Part shown: one piece after another, positions 35,056 through 44,889 of the stretch
How positions within the stretch are numbered: the first letter of the stretch is position 1
Layout: the number at the start of each line of letters is the position of its first letter
Origin: Butyrivibrio fibrisolvens
GTDB lineage: Bacteria > Bacillota > Clostridia > Lachnospirales > Lachnospiraceae
NCBI RefSeq assembly: GCF_037113525.1
Contig: NZ_CP146963.1
Span: forward strand, 930,001-994,000
Length of the DNA stretch: 64,000 nucleotides
Direction of reading: 5' to 3'
The notes under the pieces: model-generated
What the model was told of the DNA's origin: nothing
The model's input: only the letters and a program-made list of their open reading frames with translations
Database searches by the model: none
Made by a program: the position numbers and the translations under genes

Positions 35056-36057
35056 TTACAGGTAGTCATTAACATTACTTGAATCTACTGGCAGGAACGG
35101 AACCCAGATATATTTACCATCTTCTGAAGCTCCTTCGATACTATCGATAGTACCACCTCCGCTAAGAACTTTTGCTGCTTCTACAGCTTTGGCAGCCTGT
35201 GCATCAGCATCCTGAAGTACAGTAAATGCCATTTCTCCGGCTTTTATGGAAACGCAGGCTTCTTCAAGAGCATCAACGCCGCATACAGGGATAGTATTAT
35301 AATCAAGGCCATATGTTTTCATAGCTTCGATGGCACCAAGAGCCATATTATCGTTGTTACAGAAGATGGCATCAACGCTCTGACCTGTCTTCATGAATAT
35401 ATCAAACTTGCTTATAGCGCCGTCTGCGCTCCAGTTGGCATAGTCCATGAATACTATATTGGCATCAACACCATTACTTGCAAGTGTGTTCCTGACACCA
35501 TTGGTTCTTCCTATTGTTCCGGAATGTCCCTGCTCACCTTCGAAGATGATGATGTTCATGGATTTTTTATTGAGCTTCTTCATAACATATTCAGCCTGAT
35601 ACTGTCCGGCTACTGTCTCTGCAGAACCTACGAATATATTGGTATTACTATCCAGATACTCTTCAGAAGGTTCGCTGTTTAGATATATTATTGGAAGTCC
35701 GTTGGAAGCGGTATTCATCTGAAGGGCAGTATTGGCATCGGCAAGTCTTAAGATGATCGCATCATACCCTTGCGATTTAGCGGATGATACCAGGTTAACC
35801 TGATCTTCAACTGAATATCCGGATTCTACTAGTGTTATATCTACACCCTGGCTCTTGCCCTGAGCAATAACTGCGTCAGAGAGCTTTTGCCTGAAGGTAT
35901 CAAAGTCTGTCATTATGAACAGGACTTTTACAGTTCCAGAGGATGAACCGGAGCTTGATGATTTGTTGCCACAACTTACTAAAGAGCCTGTTACCAAGAT
36001 ACTTATAAGAAGTAATGAAACTATTTTTATAACAAAATTGATAGCTGATCTTTTCAC
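35056..36057 (-). CDS. sugar-type solute-binding lipoprotein (Peripla_BP_4), chemotaxis-linked
   Basis: Lipid-anchored binding protein (signal peptide ending LVSC, Ser/Gly tether) of the ribose/galactose type, with the typical first lobe (VKVLFIMTDFDTFRQKLSDA is the start of it) and NNDNMALGAIEAMKTYG in the second. It lies 12 bases downstream of a chemoreceptor gene and no ABC permease or ATPase is adjacent. As MglB and RbsB do for Trg in E. coli, it may present a sugar to the receptor. The ligand is not identifiable. Confidence 0.85.
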   Translation of the reverse strand: MKRSAINFVIKIVSLLLISILVTGSLVSCGNKSSSSGSSSGTVKVLFIMTDFDTFRQKLSDAVIAQGKSQGVDITLVESGYSVEDQVNLVSSAKSQGYDAIILRLADANTALQMNTASNGLPIIYLNSEPSEEYLDSNTNIFVGSAETVAGQYQAEYVMKKLNKKSMNIIIFEGEQGHSGTIGRTNGVRNTLASNGVDANIVFMDYANWSADGAISKFDIFMKTGQSVDAIFCNNDNMALGAIEAMKTYGLDYNTIPVCGVDALEEACVSIKAGEMAFTVLQDADAQAAKAVEAAKVLSGGGTIDSIEGASEDGKYIWVPFLPVDSSNVNDYL

Positions 36058-36069
36058 AATACCACCTCC

Positions 36070-38064
36070 TCAAATCTTAAACTGCTGTACATAAGATGTA
36101 AGTGTATCTGACGTACCAGCAAGTTCATGTGCATTATTGGCAACATCCTGTGAGCTCTTGGTGATATTATCTGCCTGATCAACCATGTTCTGAGAAGTTG
36201 CAAGAATCTCATCTGCACTTGCTGCCTGTTCCTCGGCGATAGCTGCTACGTTGGTTGCAACATCATCAACCTTTTCTACATCAGTGATCATCTCTCTTAT
36301 AAGATCGTTGGAAGTCTGAATGTTTTCATAAATGCTGTCAAAGGTTGATACAGCTTTTTCGATAAGTACGCTGTTCTGATCAATACTTGTAGCACTTTCA
36401 TTGGCCTGACCTACAACTTCCTGGATCAGGTTATGAACTTCATTGATAAGAGTTCCTATGTTAGTAGCGCTTTCGGCAGAAGTCTGCGCCAGCTTGGCAA
36501 TCTCCATAGCAACAACGGCAAAACCCTTACCGGCTTCACCTGCTCTTGCAGCTTCTATGGATGCATTAAGAGAAAGAAGGTTGGTTTCTTCTGCAATTTC
36601 ACCTATAAGACTTACGATGTTGGTGATCTCATTTGAAGCTGTATCAACTCTTGCTATAGAATCCATAAGTTTGGCATTGGAATCTGATATTCCTGACATG
36701 GCTTTACTAAGCTGTTCCATATCAGTTCGACCCTTCTTGGAAATGTCTACAGTATCATTCATGCTGCTTTCTGCTTTATGGCTGTTGTCTCTGGTATCAG
36801 CAACAACAGTTGCAAGAGTAGTGGCATTTTGAGCAATATCATTAACCGCTGAAGCCAGCTGATCCACAGTTTCATTAAGCTGCTTCATGGCTTCTGACTG
36901 GGACTGTGATGCATCATACATGGTCTTGGATACAGCATCTGAATTATCTGACTCGGTTTTTAATTTATCTGATTCATCGCTGATCGAATGGAGCATTTTT
37001 CTCATGCTCTTAACAAAGTCATTGATCTGATCGCCCATAAGACCAATCTCATCATTACTTTTTGCTTCTACATCAATAGTGAAATCGCCTCCTGACATTG
37101 CGATTATGTTTTTTGATATTTCTGAAAGAGGTGCTACAGTCCTGTTTATAGTAAGAAGAATGATAGCAGTTATGAAAACAACACTTATAAGTCCGATTAT
37201 TATGGACAGATTAACTATACGGTTAACATCTGCAAGGATGACATCTGTCTCTATATAGGATACAAGAACCCAGGTGGTCCCGGATATTTCAGTAAAGTCA
37301 ACCATGTATTTTCCAATCGTGGTCTCTGAATAATCCTGATCATTTATCTTATCAGCAACACCTGAAAGAAGTGTGTCAGAACTTGATGATGAAAGAGTAG
37401 TAGAAACAAGAGAAAAGTCTCTGTGGGCAAGGATAGTATTATCTGTCCTGTCAACCAGGAAAGAACTTGCATTCTTCATCTTGACACCGGAATTAACGAT
37501 GATACTGATCTTATCAAGAGTTACATCAGCTGATACAACTCTGATAGTATCGCTGCCATCATCAAGAATACCGGAAGCACTTATTACATGCGTTCCATCG
37601 GCATTTTTGTAGGCACTTCCATAAGCCATATTTACACGGGTGATACCCTCTTTGTACCAGGTTTCTGATAGAGGATCTGACAGATCCATTTCAGACTGGG
37701 ATGCCTTGAAGGTTTCACCTGTAGCACTTGCGATATACAATCCATCAACAGAATTACTGTTTACTCCGTACCATCCGTCAAGCATGGTCTGAAGTTCACT
37801 GTCATCTGGTTTTGTGGCTTCTATCGTCTTTTTGGCTGTCGAGAAGAACTCCAGGTTTTCAGCAAGCCAGGCTTCAATATTGTCACCCTGATTGGTGATC
37901 GAAGAATTGAGCTCGTTCTTGGCGCTTGAGATCATACTGCTTCTGGATAGGATCGTTGTAACTGTTATAAGAACGATAACAGTTATAGCAACGGAAGGAA
38001 CAATGAATAATAAGAGTTTGTTGCGGATCTTTCCTGTTTTCGCTTTCTTTTCTTTAACGGCCAT
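36070..38064 (-). CDS. methyl-accepting chemotaxis protein (Cache sensor, HAMP, MCP signal)
   Basis: Transmembrane chemoreceptor. Helix 1 (about residues 16-40 of the full frame) and helix 2 (IVNLSIIIGLISVVFITAII) bracket a double-Cache-like extracytoplasmic sensor, followed by HAMP and a long cytoplasmic coiled coil. The kinase-contacting tip is ETNLLSLNASIEAARAGE. About 664 residues. The frame opens at 38103, but the ATG at 38064 has a perfect AGGAGG five bases before it and is chosen. It is co-transcribed with the sugar-binding lipoprotein downstream, so a binding-protein-mediated signal is likely. Its presence implies a motile or at least chemosensory cell. Confidence 0.93.
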   Translation of the reverse strand: MAVKEKKAKTGKIRNKLLLFIVPSVAITVIVLITVTTILSRSSMISSAKNELNSSITNQGDNIEAWLAENLEFFSTAKKTIEATKPDDSELQTMLDGWYGVNSNSVDGLYIASATGETFKASQSEMDLSDPLSETWYKEGITRVNMAYGSAYKNADGTHVISASGILDDGSDTIRVVSADVTLDKISIIVNSGVKMKNASSFLVDRTDNTILAHRDFSLVSTTLSSSSSDTLLSGVADKINDQDYSETTIGKYMVDFTEISGTTWVLVSYIETDVILADVNRIVNLSIIIGLISVVFITAIILLTINRTVAPLSEISKNIIAMSGGDFTIDVEAKSNDEIGLMGDQINDFVKSMRKMLHSISDESDKLKTESDNSDAVSKTMYDASQSQSEAMKQLNETVDQLASAVNDIAQNATTLATVVADTRDNSHKAESSMNDTVDISKKGRTDMEQLSKAMSGISDSNAKLMDSIARVDTASNEITNIVSLIGEIAEETNLLSLNASIEAARAGEAGKGFAVVAMEIAKLAQTSAESATNIGTLINEVHNLIQEVVGQANESATSIDQNSVLIEKAVSTFDSIYENIQTSNDLIREMITDVEKVDDVATNVAAIAEEQAASADEILATSQNMVDQADNITKSSQDVANNAHELAGTSDTLTSYVQQFKI

Positions 38065-38247
38065 TTCCACCTCCTGAGCCATGCTTTGGACATAAACGTA
38101 CAAACATTTATAACTCAGAGAATATATCGGATGATAACAGGTCTTTGTTTATGGGTTCTTTTAAAAAAACGATGCGTATCCTCATGTTTCAAAATATCAG
38201 TATTTCATTCTCAGATCATTATTGATTATTTTTATCAACATGTAGTA

Positions 38248-38300
38248 TTGACGCGGCTTTTGGGGACGCCTATAATCTGACATTGAAACGGCGTTTCAAT
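38248..38300 (+). promoter_or_regulatory. promoter and TetR-type operator of the ABC/ECF cluster
   Basis: TTGACG (38248-38253) and TATAAT (38271-38276) are 17 bases apart, close to consensus. Immediately downstream lies a perfect palindrome of nine-base arms with a one-base centre, ATTGAAACGGCGTTTCAAT (38282-38300), ideally placed to block transcription. The probable binder is the TetR protein encoded at 41954, three genes later. Confidence 0.8.
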
Positions 38301-38329
38301 TAGCAATAGCTAACAATAAAGGAGCGAAA

Positions 38330-40126
38330 ATGAAAGGGAAAAAGAAAAGTCATATGGGGCTTTTGTTCAAGGAGATGGGAGCCTTTAAGATCACAATGAT
38401 CCTTAGTATTATTGTCGCTGCAGTAGGCGCATATGTAAGTCTCAGAGCTTACGGCTATATTTATAATGCAGCCAGGGAAGTCATAATCCACATAGAAGAT
38501 TCAGGAGGCGTAGATACTCTGTATCTTATAGATATGGGTAAGCATATTTTGTTTTGCGTAACGGGAGCCTATGGTCTTTACGGACTTGCACTTCTTTTTT
38601 CACACATTACGGCATTTAATACGGCAGCAAGACTTAAAAAGAGGCTGCTTAGGCATATAGGAAGCCTTCCGCTTGGATATTTTGATACGCATCCAAGTGG
38701 AGTCCTGCGAAAACTTGTTGAGAAGAATACTGATGCAGCAGAAACTCTTATTGCGCATCAGATCCCTAATACAGCCCAGTCCATTGCACTTCCGGTATTT
38801 TTTGCTATTTATATGTTTAAGTACAATGCAATGATGGCGATAGCATGCATTATACCTGTTGTCATAGGTTTTATTCTTTTGGTATCTATCATGATGGGAG
38901 GGGGAAGTGACTTTGTCCGTAAGTATCAGAAGGCATCAGCAGATATGTCCGATGCCTGCGTAGAATATGTCAGAGGCATTCCTGTCATGAAAACCTTCGG
39001 GCAGAGCGCAGATTCTTTTAAAAGATACAAGGATGCAGTAACAAACTTTGCAGATTTTGTCTATAAGTTTGCTATATCCATGATGAATGCGGACAGCTCT
39101 TATAACACTGCTATTAACAGCATTTTTGTTACGCTTATTCCTGCGGCTTTATATATGTTTAAGACAAGTACTGATTCAAAGAGTGTGATCCTTGATTTTA
39201 TCTTTTTTGCTTCAATGATCCCGCTTGCAGTTACACTTCTTAAGCGTATTATGAGTAACTCATCCGAGTCAATAATAGTTGATGAAGCTATGGAAGCTTT
39301 GGAAAAGGTATTTAATGAAAAGAGTCAGAGCTTTGCCGGAAGTCTTGAGCCTGAAAACTTTGATATAAGTATCCGTGATCTTACTTTTAGATATTCAAAA
39401 GATACACCTGTTGTAATAGACGGTGTTAACCTTGAGATTCCGGAAAAGAGTACTGTTGCATTTGTCGGCATGTCCGGAAGTGGAAAGAGTACTATAGCTA
39501 ATCTTATAGCAAGATTCTGGGATGTAGAAGAAGGGGCTATAAAGATTGGCGGCTGCGAACTTAAAGAACTTTCCAAAAAGTCTATTGATAGTCTGATGAG
39601 CGTTGTATTTCAGGAAAGTACACTACTTAAAACAACTTTGGCTCAAAACGTAGCCTTATATAAGCCTGATGCTACGAAAGATGAAATATTAAGAGCCCTT
39701 CACCTTGCCCAGTGTGATGATATCCTTGAAAGACTACCTGATGGGATCGATACTGTGTATGGCTCAAAAGGAACTTATTTTTCCGGAGGAGAGATTCAGA
39801 GAATTGCTATTGCCAGAGCAATTCTTAAGGATGCACCTATAGTAATCCTTGACGAAGCTACAGCCTTTGCGGATGCAGAAAATGAATATCTTATAAGAAA
39901 AGCACTCGAAAAGCTTCTTGCAGACAAAACGGTCATTATGATCGCTCATCGTATGCAGACTGTAAGAAATGCGGATAAGATCTGCGTTATAGATAATGGA
40001 AAGATTGCTGAGTCGGGAACTCATAGAGAGCTTATGATTATGAATGGCATATATAAGAAAATGACGGATGAATATGAAAAGGCTGTAAACTGGAAGTTTG
40101 AAAGAAGGGAGGCCGTAAATGCTTAA
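38330..40126 (+). CDS. half-ABC transporter, exporter fold (YbtP/IrtA-like), subunit 1
   Basis: Fused six-helix membrane domain and ATPase. Walker A is GMSGSGKST, signature FSGGE, Walker B VILDEATA, all consistent with an active or near-active site. It overlaps the next, similar gene by eight bases, so the two form a heterodimer. Exporter-fold pairs next to ECF parts resemble the inward-acting siderophore systems YbtPQ and IrtAB, or streptococcal haem loci, so iron-compound uptake is a possibility rather than export. GGAGCG precedes the ATG. First gene of a TetR-controlled operon. Confidence 0.88.
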   Translation: MKGKKKSHMGLLFKEMGAFKITMILSIIVAAVGAYVSLRAYGYIYNAAREVIIHIEDSGGVDTLYLIDMGKHILFCVTGAYGLYGLALLFSHITAFNTAARLKKRLLRHIGSLPLGYFDTHPSGVLRKLVEKNTDAAETLIAHQIPNTAQSIALPVFFAIYMFKYNAMMAIACIIPVVIGFILLVSIMMGGGSDFVRKYQKASADMSDACVEYVRGIPVMKTFGQSADSFKRYKDAVTNFADFVYKFAISMMNADSSYNTAINSIFVTLIPAALYMFKTSTDSKSVILDFIFFASMIPLAVTLLKRIMSNSSESIIVDEAMEALEKVFNEKSQSFAGSLEPENFDISIRDLTFRYSKDTPVVIDGVNLEIPEKSTVAFVGMSGSGKSTIANLIARFWDVEEGAIKIGGCELKELSKKSIDSLMSVVFQESTLLKTTLAQNVALYKPDATKDEILRALHLAQCDDILERLPDGIDTVYGSKGTYFSGGEIQRIAIARAILKDAPIVILDEATAFADAENEYLIRKALEKLLADKTVIMIAHRMQTVRNADKICVIDNGKIAESGTHRELMIMNGIYKKMTDEYEKAVNWKFERREAVNA

Positions 40127-41876
40127 GAAACTATATTATCTGACTGATAAAGGTCAAAAGGAAGTATACAGAGCGTCCTTATGGCTGACTATATTTGAGC
40201 TTGTTACAACCCTTTCTGTTTTGCCGATTTTTTGCGCTTTATATGAGATGCTTATGGTCTATACAGGCCGAAAAAATGAGACAAGTTCACTTGTTTTATA
40301 CTTGGCAGCATCTATACTTATTGTTGTTTTATCATTTTTATCATATAAGAAGATGTACAAGGTCAAATATCTTGCAGCGGGTAAAGAAAACTGTCACCTT
40401 CGTATGAGCGTTGCAGATAAGCTTAGAAAACTTCCTGAGAGCTATCTGTCTAAAAGAGACTTAAGTGACCTTACATCAACTGTCATGGATGATATCGGAA
40501 CTATCGAGAGAGCCATAACCAATTCTGTAGCTGAGACAGTAGCAGGAATAGCTTCAGGTATCATCCTTATAATTGCACTTCTTTTTATAAATGTTAAGCT
40601 GGCCCTTTGCCTATTGAGCTGCCTTCCACTGGCTGTTATAACTATGAGTTTAAGCAATGCTGTATCAGGTAAGACCAATGCCAAAAACAGGATACTAAAG
40701 CTTGACGTATCAGAGTCGGTTCAGGAATTTCTTGAAAATATCAAGAGTTTAAGAGCTTCTGATACCATGCACGAATATCAAAAGAAAATGGATTATAGGA
40801 TAAACAGGATCGTCCCAAGACTTCTTTTGTTTGAGTTTCTTGCCGGTATGTGCGTTTCTGTGTCTTATAACGTTATGAGACTTGGGATTGGTTTTGTTGT
40901 TATCTGCGGCGCAAAAATGCTTTCTAAAGGAGAGATAACACCATTTGTATTTTTGCTCTTTCTCCTGATGTCAGTAAGAGTTTATGAACCCTTATCCCAG
41001 GCACTGGAAACAGTAGGAGCTCTTATCGCATCAACTGTTGCAGCGGGAAGAATAAAAGAAATTATGGAATATCCCGAAATGAGCGGAAGTAAAGATACTG
41101 ATATTAAAGCCTTCGATGTTGAGTTTAAGAATGTCCGTTTTTCATATGATGATGAAGAAGTGCTTAAGGATGTATCTTTTGTTGCAAAGCAGGGAGAGTA
41201 TACCGCACTTGTAGGGCCTTCAGGTTCCGGAAAAAGTACTATAGCAAAGCTTGCAGCAAGATTCTGGGATATTGACAGCGGCAGGATAACTGTTGGTGGT
41301 ACTGATGTATCAACTGTAGAACCGGAGGAACTCTTTAAATATTTTTCCATTGTATTCCAGGATGTTACTCTTTTCCATGATACGATCTATAATAATATTC
41401 TTGTAGGAAACAAAAACGCCACAAGGCAGCAGGTAATGAAAGCTGCTGAAGATGCCCAGTGTATGAGTTTTATAGACAAGATCCCGGGCGGCTTTGATGC
41501 TGTTATAGGAGAAAATGGTCATACGCTTTCAGGAGGAGAAAGGCAGAGATTATCAATAGCAAGAGCATTTCTTAAAGATGCTCCAATAGTTCTTCTGGAT
41601 GAAAGTACGGCATCCCTTGATCCTGAAACAGAAACCAGCATTCAGATAGCTCTTGAAAGGCTCACACGAAACAAAACAGTCATCATGATAGCCCACAGAC
41701 TCAGGACTATTGAGAAGTGCGATAAGATCGTGGTACTTGATGAAGGAAAGATAGTTGGCTGCGGAGGGCATTCTGACCTTATGGCAAACTGCGAGACTTA
41801 CAAAAAGATGCAGCAATACCAGAGAGAAACTGATATCATAAAGGAAACGATGTCAGAAAAGAAAATGATATCATGA
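40119..41876 (+). CDS. half-ABC transporter, exporter fold, subunit 2
   Basis: Second half-transporter of the pair, 585 residues, with six membrane helices and a C-terminal ATPase. Walker A is GPSGSGKST, signature LSGGE, Walker B VLLDESTA and switch His in IMIAHRL are all present. The start codon lies inside the end of the previous gene (AGGGAGG just before), so translation is coupled and stoichiometry fixed. The substrate is unknown, and the same uptake-versus-export ambiguity applies. The TetR gene follows after 77 bases. Confidence 0.88.
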   Translation: MLKKLYYLTDKGQKEVYRASLWLTIFELVTTLSVLPIFCALYEMLMVYTGRKNETSSLVLYLAASILIVVLSFLSYKKMYKVKYLAAGKENCHLRMSVADKLRKLPESYLSKRDLSDLTSTVMDDIGTIERAITNSVAETVAGIASGIILIIALLFINVKLALCLLSCLPLAVITMSLSNAVSGKTNAKNRILKLDVSESVQEFLENIKSLRASDTMHEYQKKMDYRINRIVPRLLLFEFLAGMCVSVSYNVMRLGIGFVVICGAKMLSKGEITPFVFLLFLLMSVRVYEPLSQALETVGALIASTVAAGRIKEIMEYPEMSGSKDTDIKAFDVEFKNVRFSYDDEEVLKDVSFVAKQGEYTALVGPSGSGKSTIAKLAARFWDIDSGRITVGGTDVSTVEPEELFKYFSIVFQDVTLFHDTIYNNILVGNKNATRQQVMKAAEDAQCMSFIDKIPGGFDAVIGENGHTLSGGERQRLSIARAFLKDAPIVLLDESTASLDPETETSIQIALERLTRNKTVIMIAHRLRTIEKCDKIVVLDEGKIVGCGGHSDLMANCETYKKMQQYQRETDIIKETMSEKKMIS

Positions 41877-41953
41877 CGTGAATGATATCAGAAAGAAACT
41901 GGTATAGTGACGGATATCATAAAGTTACAGATCAGTGCGCGGAAGGATAGTAT

Positions 41954-42547
41954 ATGCCAAAACGAATAATAGGAGTTTCGGAAAGGCTCCTTAATGTGGC
42001 CAAAGAGGAATTTATGGCTAAGGGCTTTGAAGGAGCTTCGATCAAAGAAATAGCCTCAAAGGCTGCAACAAGTCCCAGAGCCATCTACACAAGATTTGAA
42101 AATAAAGAGGACCTTTTTTGCAAAGTAGTAGAACCTGTAGTCCTTGAGTTTAAGGCTATGTTCTGGGAAGACAAGGAATACTATTACAGTGGCAAAAGTG
42201 AACAGGGAAGGACTCCGGTGGATTTTTATCTGCGATACATAGAATATGCCTATAAACATAGGGATGAGTTTATTCTTCTTTTGACCAAATCTTCAGGTAC
42301 AAGGTATGAGCATTTTATGAAAGACCTGGCAGATGCTGATACAAGCAGGGTAAAAGAGGTTATATCAGATGGCAGGATCAGTGTAAAAAACGAAATGGAT
42401 GTTGTAGAGTTGTTTGTAAGGCAGATCTCCTACGCTTTCTATGACAATCTTTTTCTTCCGCTTATAAGAGGTTACAGTTTAAAGGATGCTAAAGAGTATA
42501 TTACTATGATGGTTGATTTCTATATGAAAGGTATAGATACTATCTAG
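41954..42547 (+). CDS. TetR-family regulator of the ABC/ECF cluster
   Basis: Repressor of 197 residues with an N-terminal TetR helix-turn-helix (ASIKEIASKAATSPRAIYTRF) and a ligand-binding C-terminus. It is the third gene of the operon whose promoter carries a perfect ATTGAAACG palindrome, so negative feedback is likely. The ligand could be the transported compound. GGAAGGATAG precedes the ATG. Confidence 0.87.
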   Translation: MPKRIIGVSERLLNVAKEEFMAKGFEGASIKEIASKAATSPRAIYTRFENKEDLFCKVVEPVVLEFKAMFWEDKEYYYSGKSEQGRTPVDFYLRYIEYAYKHRDEFILLLTKSSGTRYEHFMKDLADADTSRVKEVISDGRISVKNEMDVVELFVRQISYAFYDNLFLPLIRGYSLKDAKEYITMMVDFYMKGIDTI

Positions 42548-42612
42548 GAAAAAGTATAGATACCATCTGAAAATAATATGTGTCATCGCGCTAATTGATA
42601 AAAGTTATTGTT

Positions 42613-42686
42613 TTAAAGCACCATTATTTATTGACAAAGGAAGTAGTGGTGCTTTAACTTTTATATGGAGGTTAGCGAAAGCTAAC
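42613..42686 (+). terminator. hairpin pair between tetR and the ECF genes
   Basis: First hairpin: TTAAAGCACCA (42613-42623) with TGGTGCTTTAA (42647-42657), a perfect 11-base stem with weak T tail; it may end the ABC/tetR transcript. A TTGACA lies in its loop, so a promoter may overlap. Second hairpin: GTTAGC-GAAA-GCTAAC (42671-42686), a perfect six-base stem with a GNRA tetraloop in what would be the ecfT leader. The rest of this 245-base gap shows nothing clear. Confidence 0.55.
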
Positions 42687-42793
42687 ATAAAGGCTGAGGG
42701 TTAATCAAAGTTTACTGTTGATATAGAGTTATGAGTTCGAAAAATGTATTCAAACTCCAGGAATTGTCGTTGTAAGCTCCAATAGAGGTAAAG

Positions 42794-43471
42794 ATGAGAT
42801 CATTAAATATAAATCCGATTGTTCTGATCATAATAAATATCATTGCTCCAAGTATGTATATATTCCTAAGCGGTAAATATCTTCAGATTTTTCTGCTTAT
42901 ATTTGCAGCATCGCTCCTTGCCTTGATGGGAAGGTATAAGAGGGTTGCAGCACTTTTTATCGTGTACTTTGTCCTGATAGGAATATATGTCGTAACACTA
43001 AGATCAGATGATTTAAAATTCATAGGACTTTTTTTCATAGTCATAGCCCAGTCTGTTCCCTGTGTTTCTCTGGCAGCGCTCCTGATCAGTAAATATAATT
43101 CAGCCCAGCTTCTTTCTGCGCTGGAAGCTATGAGAATACCGAGGATACTTGTCGTTGCTGTGACTATAACTATGAAGTATATTCCAACCTTCAAAAGAGA
43201 ATTTGGATACATCTTAGAATCCATGAGGCTTAGAGGCATTAAGTTTACATGGAGAAGACCAGTAAAGAGTTTTCAGTACTTCATAGCACCACAGCTTTTC
43301 AGATGTGCGGCGCTTGCAGAGGAGGTCACATCAGCTGGCCTTGTAAAGGGAATAGACGCTCCTGTCAGAAGAAGCTCTTTTTACGAAGAGAAGATCACTA
43401 TAGCTGACTATCTTGTACTGTTTGTATTTGTCCTTGGACTTGTTGGAGGTTTTGTATGGCAGAAAATGTGA
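42794..43471 (+). CDS. ecfT: ECF transporter transmembrane coupling protein EcfT
   Basis: Integral membrane subunit that links the substrate-binding S component to the ATPases of an energy-coupling-factor importer. It has about five to six hydrophobic segments, and the two short cytoplasmic Arg motifs that dock on the ATPases are readable as AMRIPR and SMRLRG. 225 residues, a normal length. It overlaps the ATPase gene by 16 bases. AGAGGTAAAG precedes the ATG. Together with the next two genes it forms a complete dedicated (group I-type) ECF transporter. Confidence 0.86.
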   Translation: MRSLNINPIVLIIINIIAPSMYIFLSGKYLQIFLLIFAASLLALMGRYKRVAALFIVYFVLIGIYVVTLRSDDLKFIGLFFIVIAQSVPCVSLAALLISKYNSAQLLSALEAMRIPRILVVAVTITMKYIPTFKREFGYILESMRLRGIKFTWRRPVKSFQYFIAPQLFRCAALAEEVTSAGLVKGIDAPVRRSSFYEEKITIADYLVLFVFVLGLVGGFVWQKM

Positions 43472-44889
43472 TCATGGCAAAAGAGCTTAATTTTAATTAC
43501 CAGGAGTCTGTTGAAGGGATATCTGACATTAGTTTTTCCATAGACTCGGGGATGGTAGTTCTTCTGACAGGTAATAGCGGAAGCGGTAAGTCTACTCTTT
43601 TAAAGTGCCTTAACGGTCTTATTCCGGCGGTTACAGAAGGAGAAATGTCAGGTTCTTTGTCCATAGAAGGAAAAGACTATTCCGATGTGAAGATGTACCA
43701 GCTTAATAAGGCGATAGGCTCTGTCTTCCAGAATCCAAGGTCACAGTTTTTTACGGATAATACAACGGCAGAGCTTGTCTTTCCAATGGAAAACTATGGA
43801 TATAGCAAGGAAGAGATGCTTACAAGGCTAAGAGAGCTTAAGGAAGAGTTTGGCCTTGAAGGGCTTCTTGACCGCAATATCTATACCTTATCAAGTGGTG
43901 AGAGGCAGCTTATTGCCCTTGCGTCTGCAACTGCTATGAAGCAAAAGGTCCTCCTTTTTGATGAGCCATCTGCAAATCTTGATTATGGCAATGCCATGAA
44001 GCTTGGAAGGATAATCGAAAGGCTAAAAAAGGAAGGCTATACTGTCATTGTCGCAGATCACAGATTTTATTATCTTAATGGAATCATAGACAAGGTTCTT
44101 TTTATGGATCACGGAAAGCTCAAAGTCTGCGAGAGCGAAGAGGAGTTTAAAAAAGGCAATTATGATACAAGAAGCTTTGATATCTTTTCCATAGATATGC
44201 CTTTTGCAAAGGACTGTTCCAAAGATGAGATTGTGGCAGATCTTAAAAATGTGAGTTATAAAAATATCCTTCACAACATAAATCTAAAGCTCTGTAAGGG
44301 TGAAATAACGGTTCTAGTTGGTAATAACGGGGCGGGTAAGACCACGCTTGCCAAGGCTATGTGCGAGAGCATAAAGCCTGATTCGGGCAAAGTTAAGATA
44401 AGGAACATTCCTTTTTTCATAATGCAGGATCCAGATTATCAGCTCTTTGGAACATCTGTAATTAATGAACTTAGTATAGTCAGGAATGATATTGGTGAGA
44501 TCAAAAAATGCCTTGATTATCTGGGACTTCTTCCTTACAGGCATAAGCACCCCTTTGATCTTAGCGGCGGTCAGAAGCAAAGGCTTCAGATAGCTATGGC
44601 TATGCTCTGCGACAGGGATGTCATAGTCTTTGACGAGCCCACAAGCGGGCTGGATGTTTACTCTATGAAAAGCGTGTCTGAAGAGATATTAAAGCTTAAG
44701 GATAAAGCCGGGATTCTTGTTATCTCCCATGACTACGAGTTTATAAGGCACATCGCAAACAGGATCATATTCCTTGAAGATGGCACTATAACAGAGGATT
44801 TTAAGCTGGATGAGAGTACCTTGCCCAGATTAAATAACATATTCAAAAAAATGCAGGAGGATAAGTTCAATGAGAAAGTTAAAGATTAA
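43456..44889 (+). CDS. ECF transporter ATPase, two ATP-binding domains fused
   Basis: Both EcfA domains in one chain of 477 residues. Domain 1: Walker A GNSGSGKST, signature LSSGE, Walker B VLLFDEP. Domain 2: Walker A GNNGAGKTT, signature LSGGQ, Walker B VIVFDEP. Both sites look competent. The gene overlaps ecfT upstream by 16 bases and the S-component gene downstream by 20, showing tight translational coupling. Confidence 0.9.
   Translation: MAENVIMAKELNFNYQESVEGISDISFSIDSGMVVLLTGNSGSGKSTLLKCLNGLIPAVTEGEMSGSLSIEGKDYSDVKMYQLNKAIGSVFQNPRSQFFTDNTTAELVFPMENYGYSKEEMLTRLRELKEEFGLEGLLDRNIYTLSSGERQLIALASATAMKQKVLLFDEPSANLDYGNAMKLGRIIERLKKEGYTVIVADHRFYYLNGIIDKVLFMDHGKLKVCESEEEFKKGNYDTRSFDIFSIDMPFAKDCSKDEIVADLKNVSYKNILHNINLKLCKGEITVLVGNNGAGKTTLAKAMCESIKPDSGKVKIRNIPFFIMQDPDYQLFGTSVINELSIVRNDIGEIKKCLDYLGLLPYRHKHPFDLSGGQKQRLQIAMAMLCDRDVIVFDEPTSGLDVYSMKSVSEEILKLKDKAGILVISHDYEFIRHIANRIIFLEDGTITEDFKLDESTLPRLNNIFKKMQEDKFNEKVKD

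Noticed and set aside
38330..41876. The two half-ABC transporters as a plain multidrug exporter
   Set aside because: Not excluded, but the ECF neighbours make an uptake role at least as likely, so no direction is asserted.
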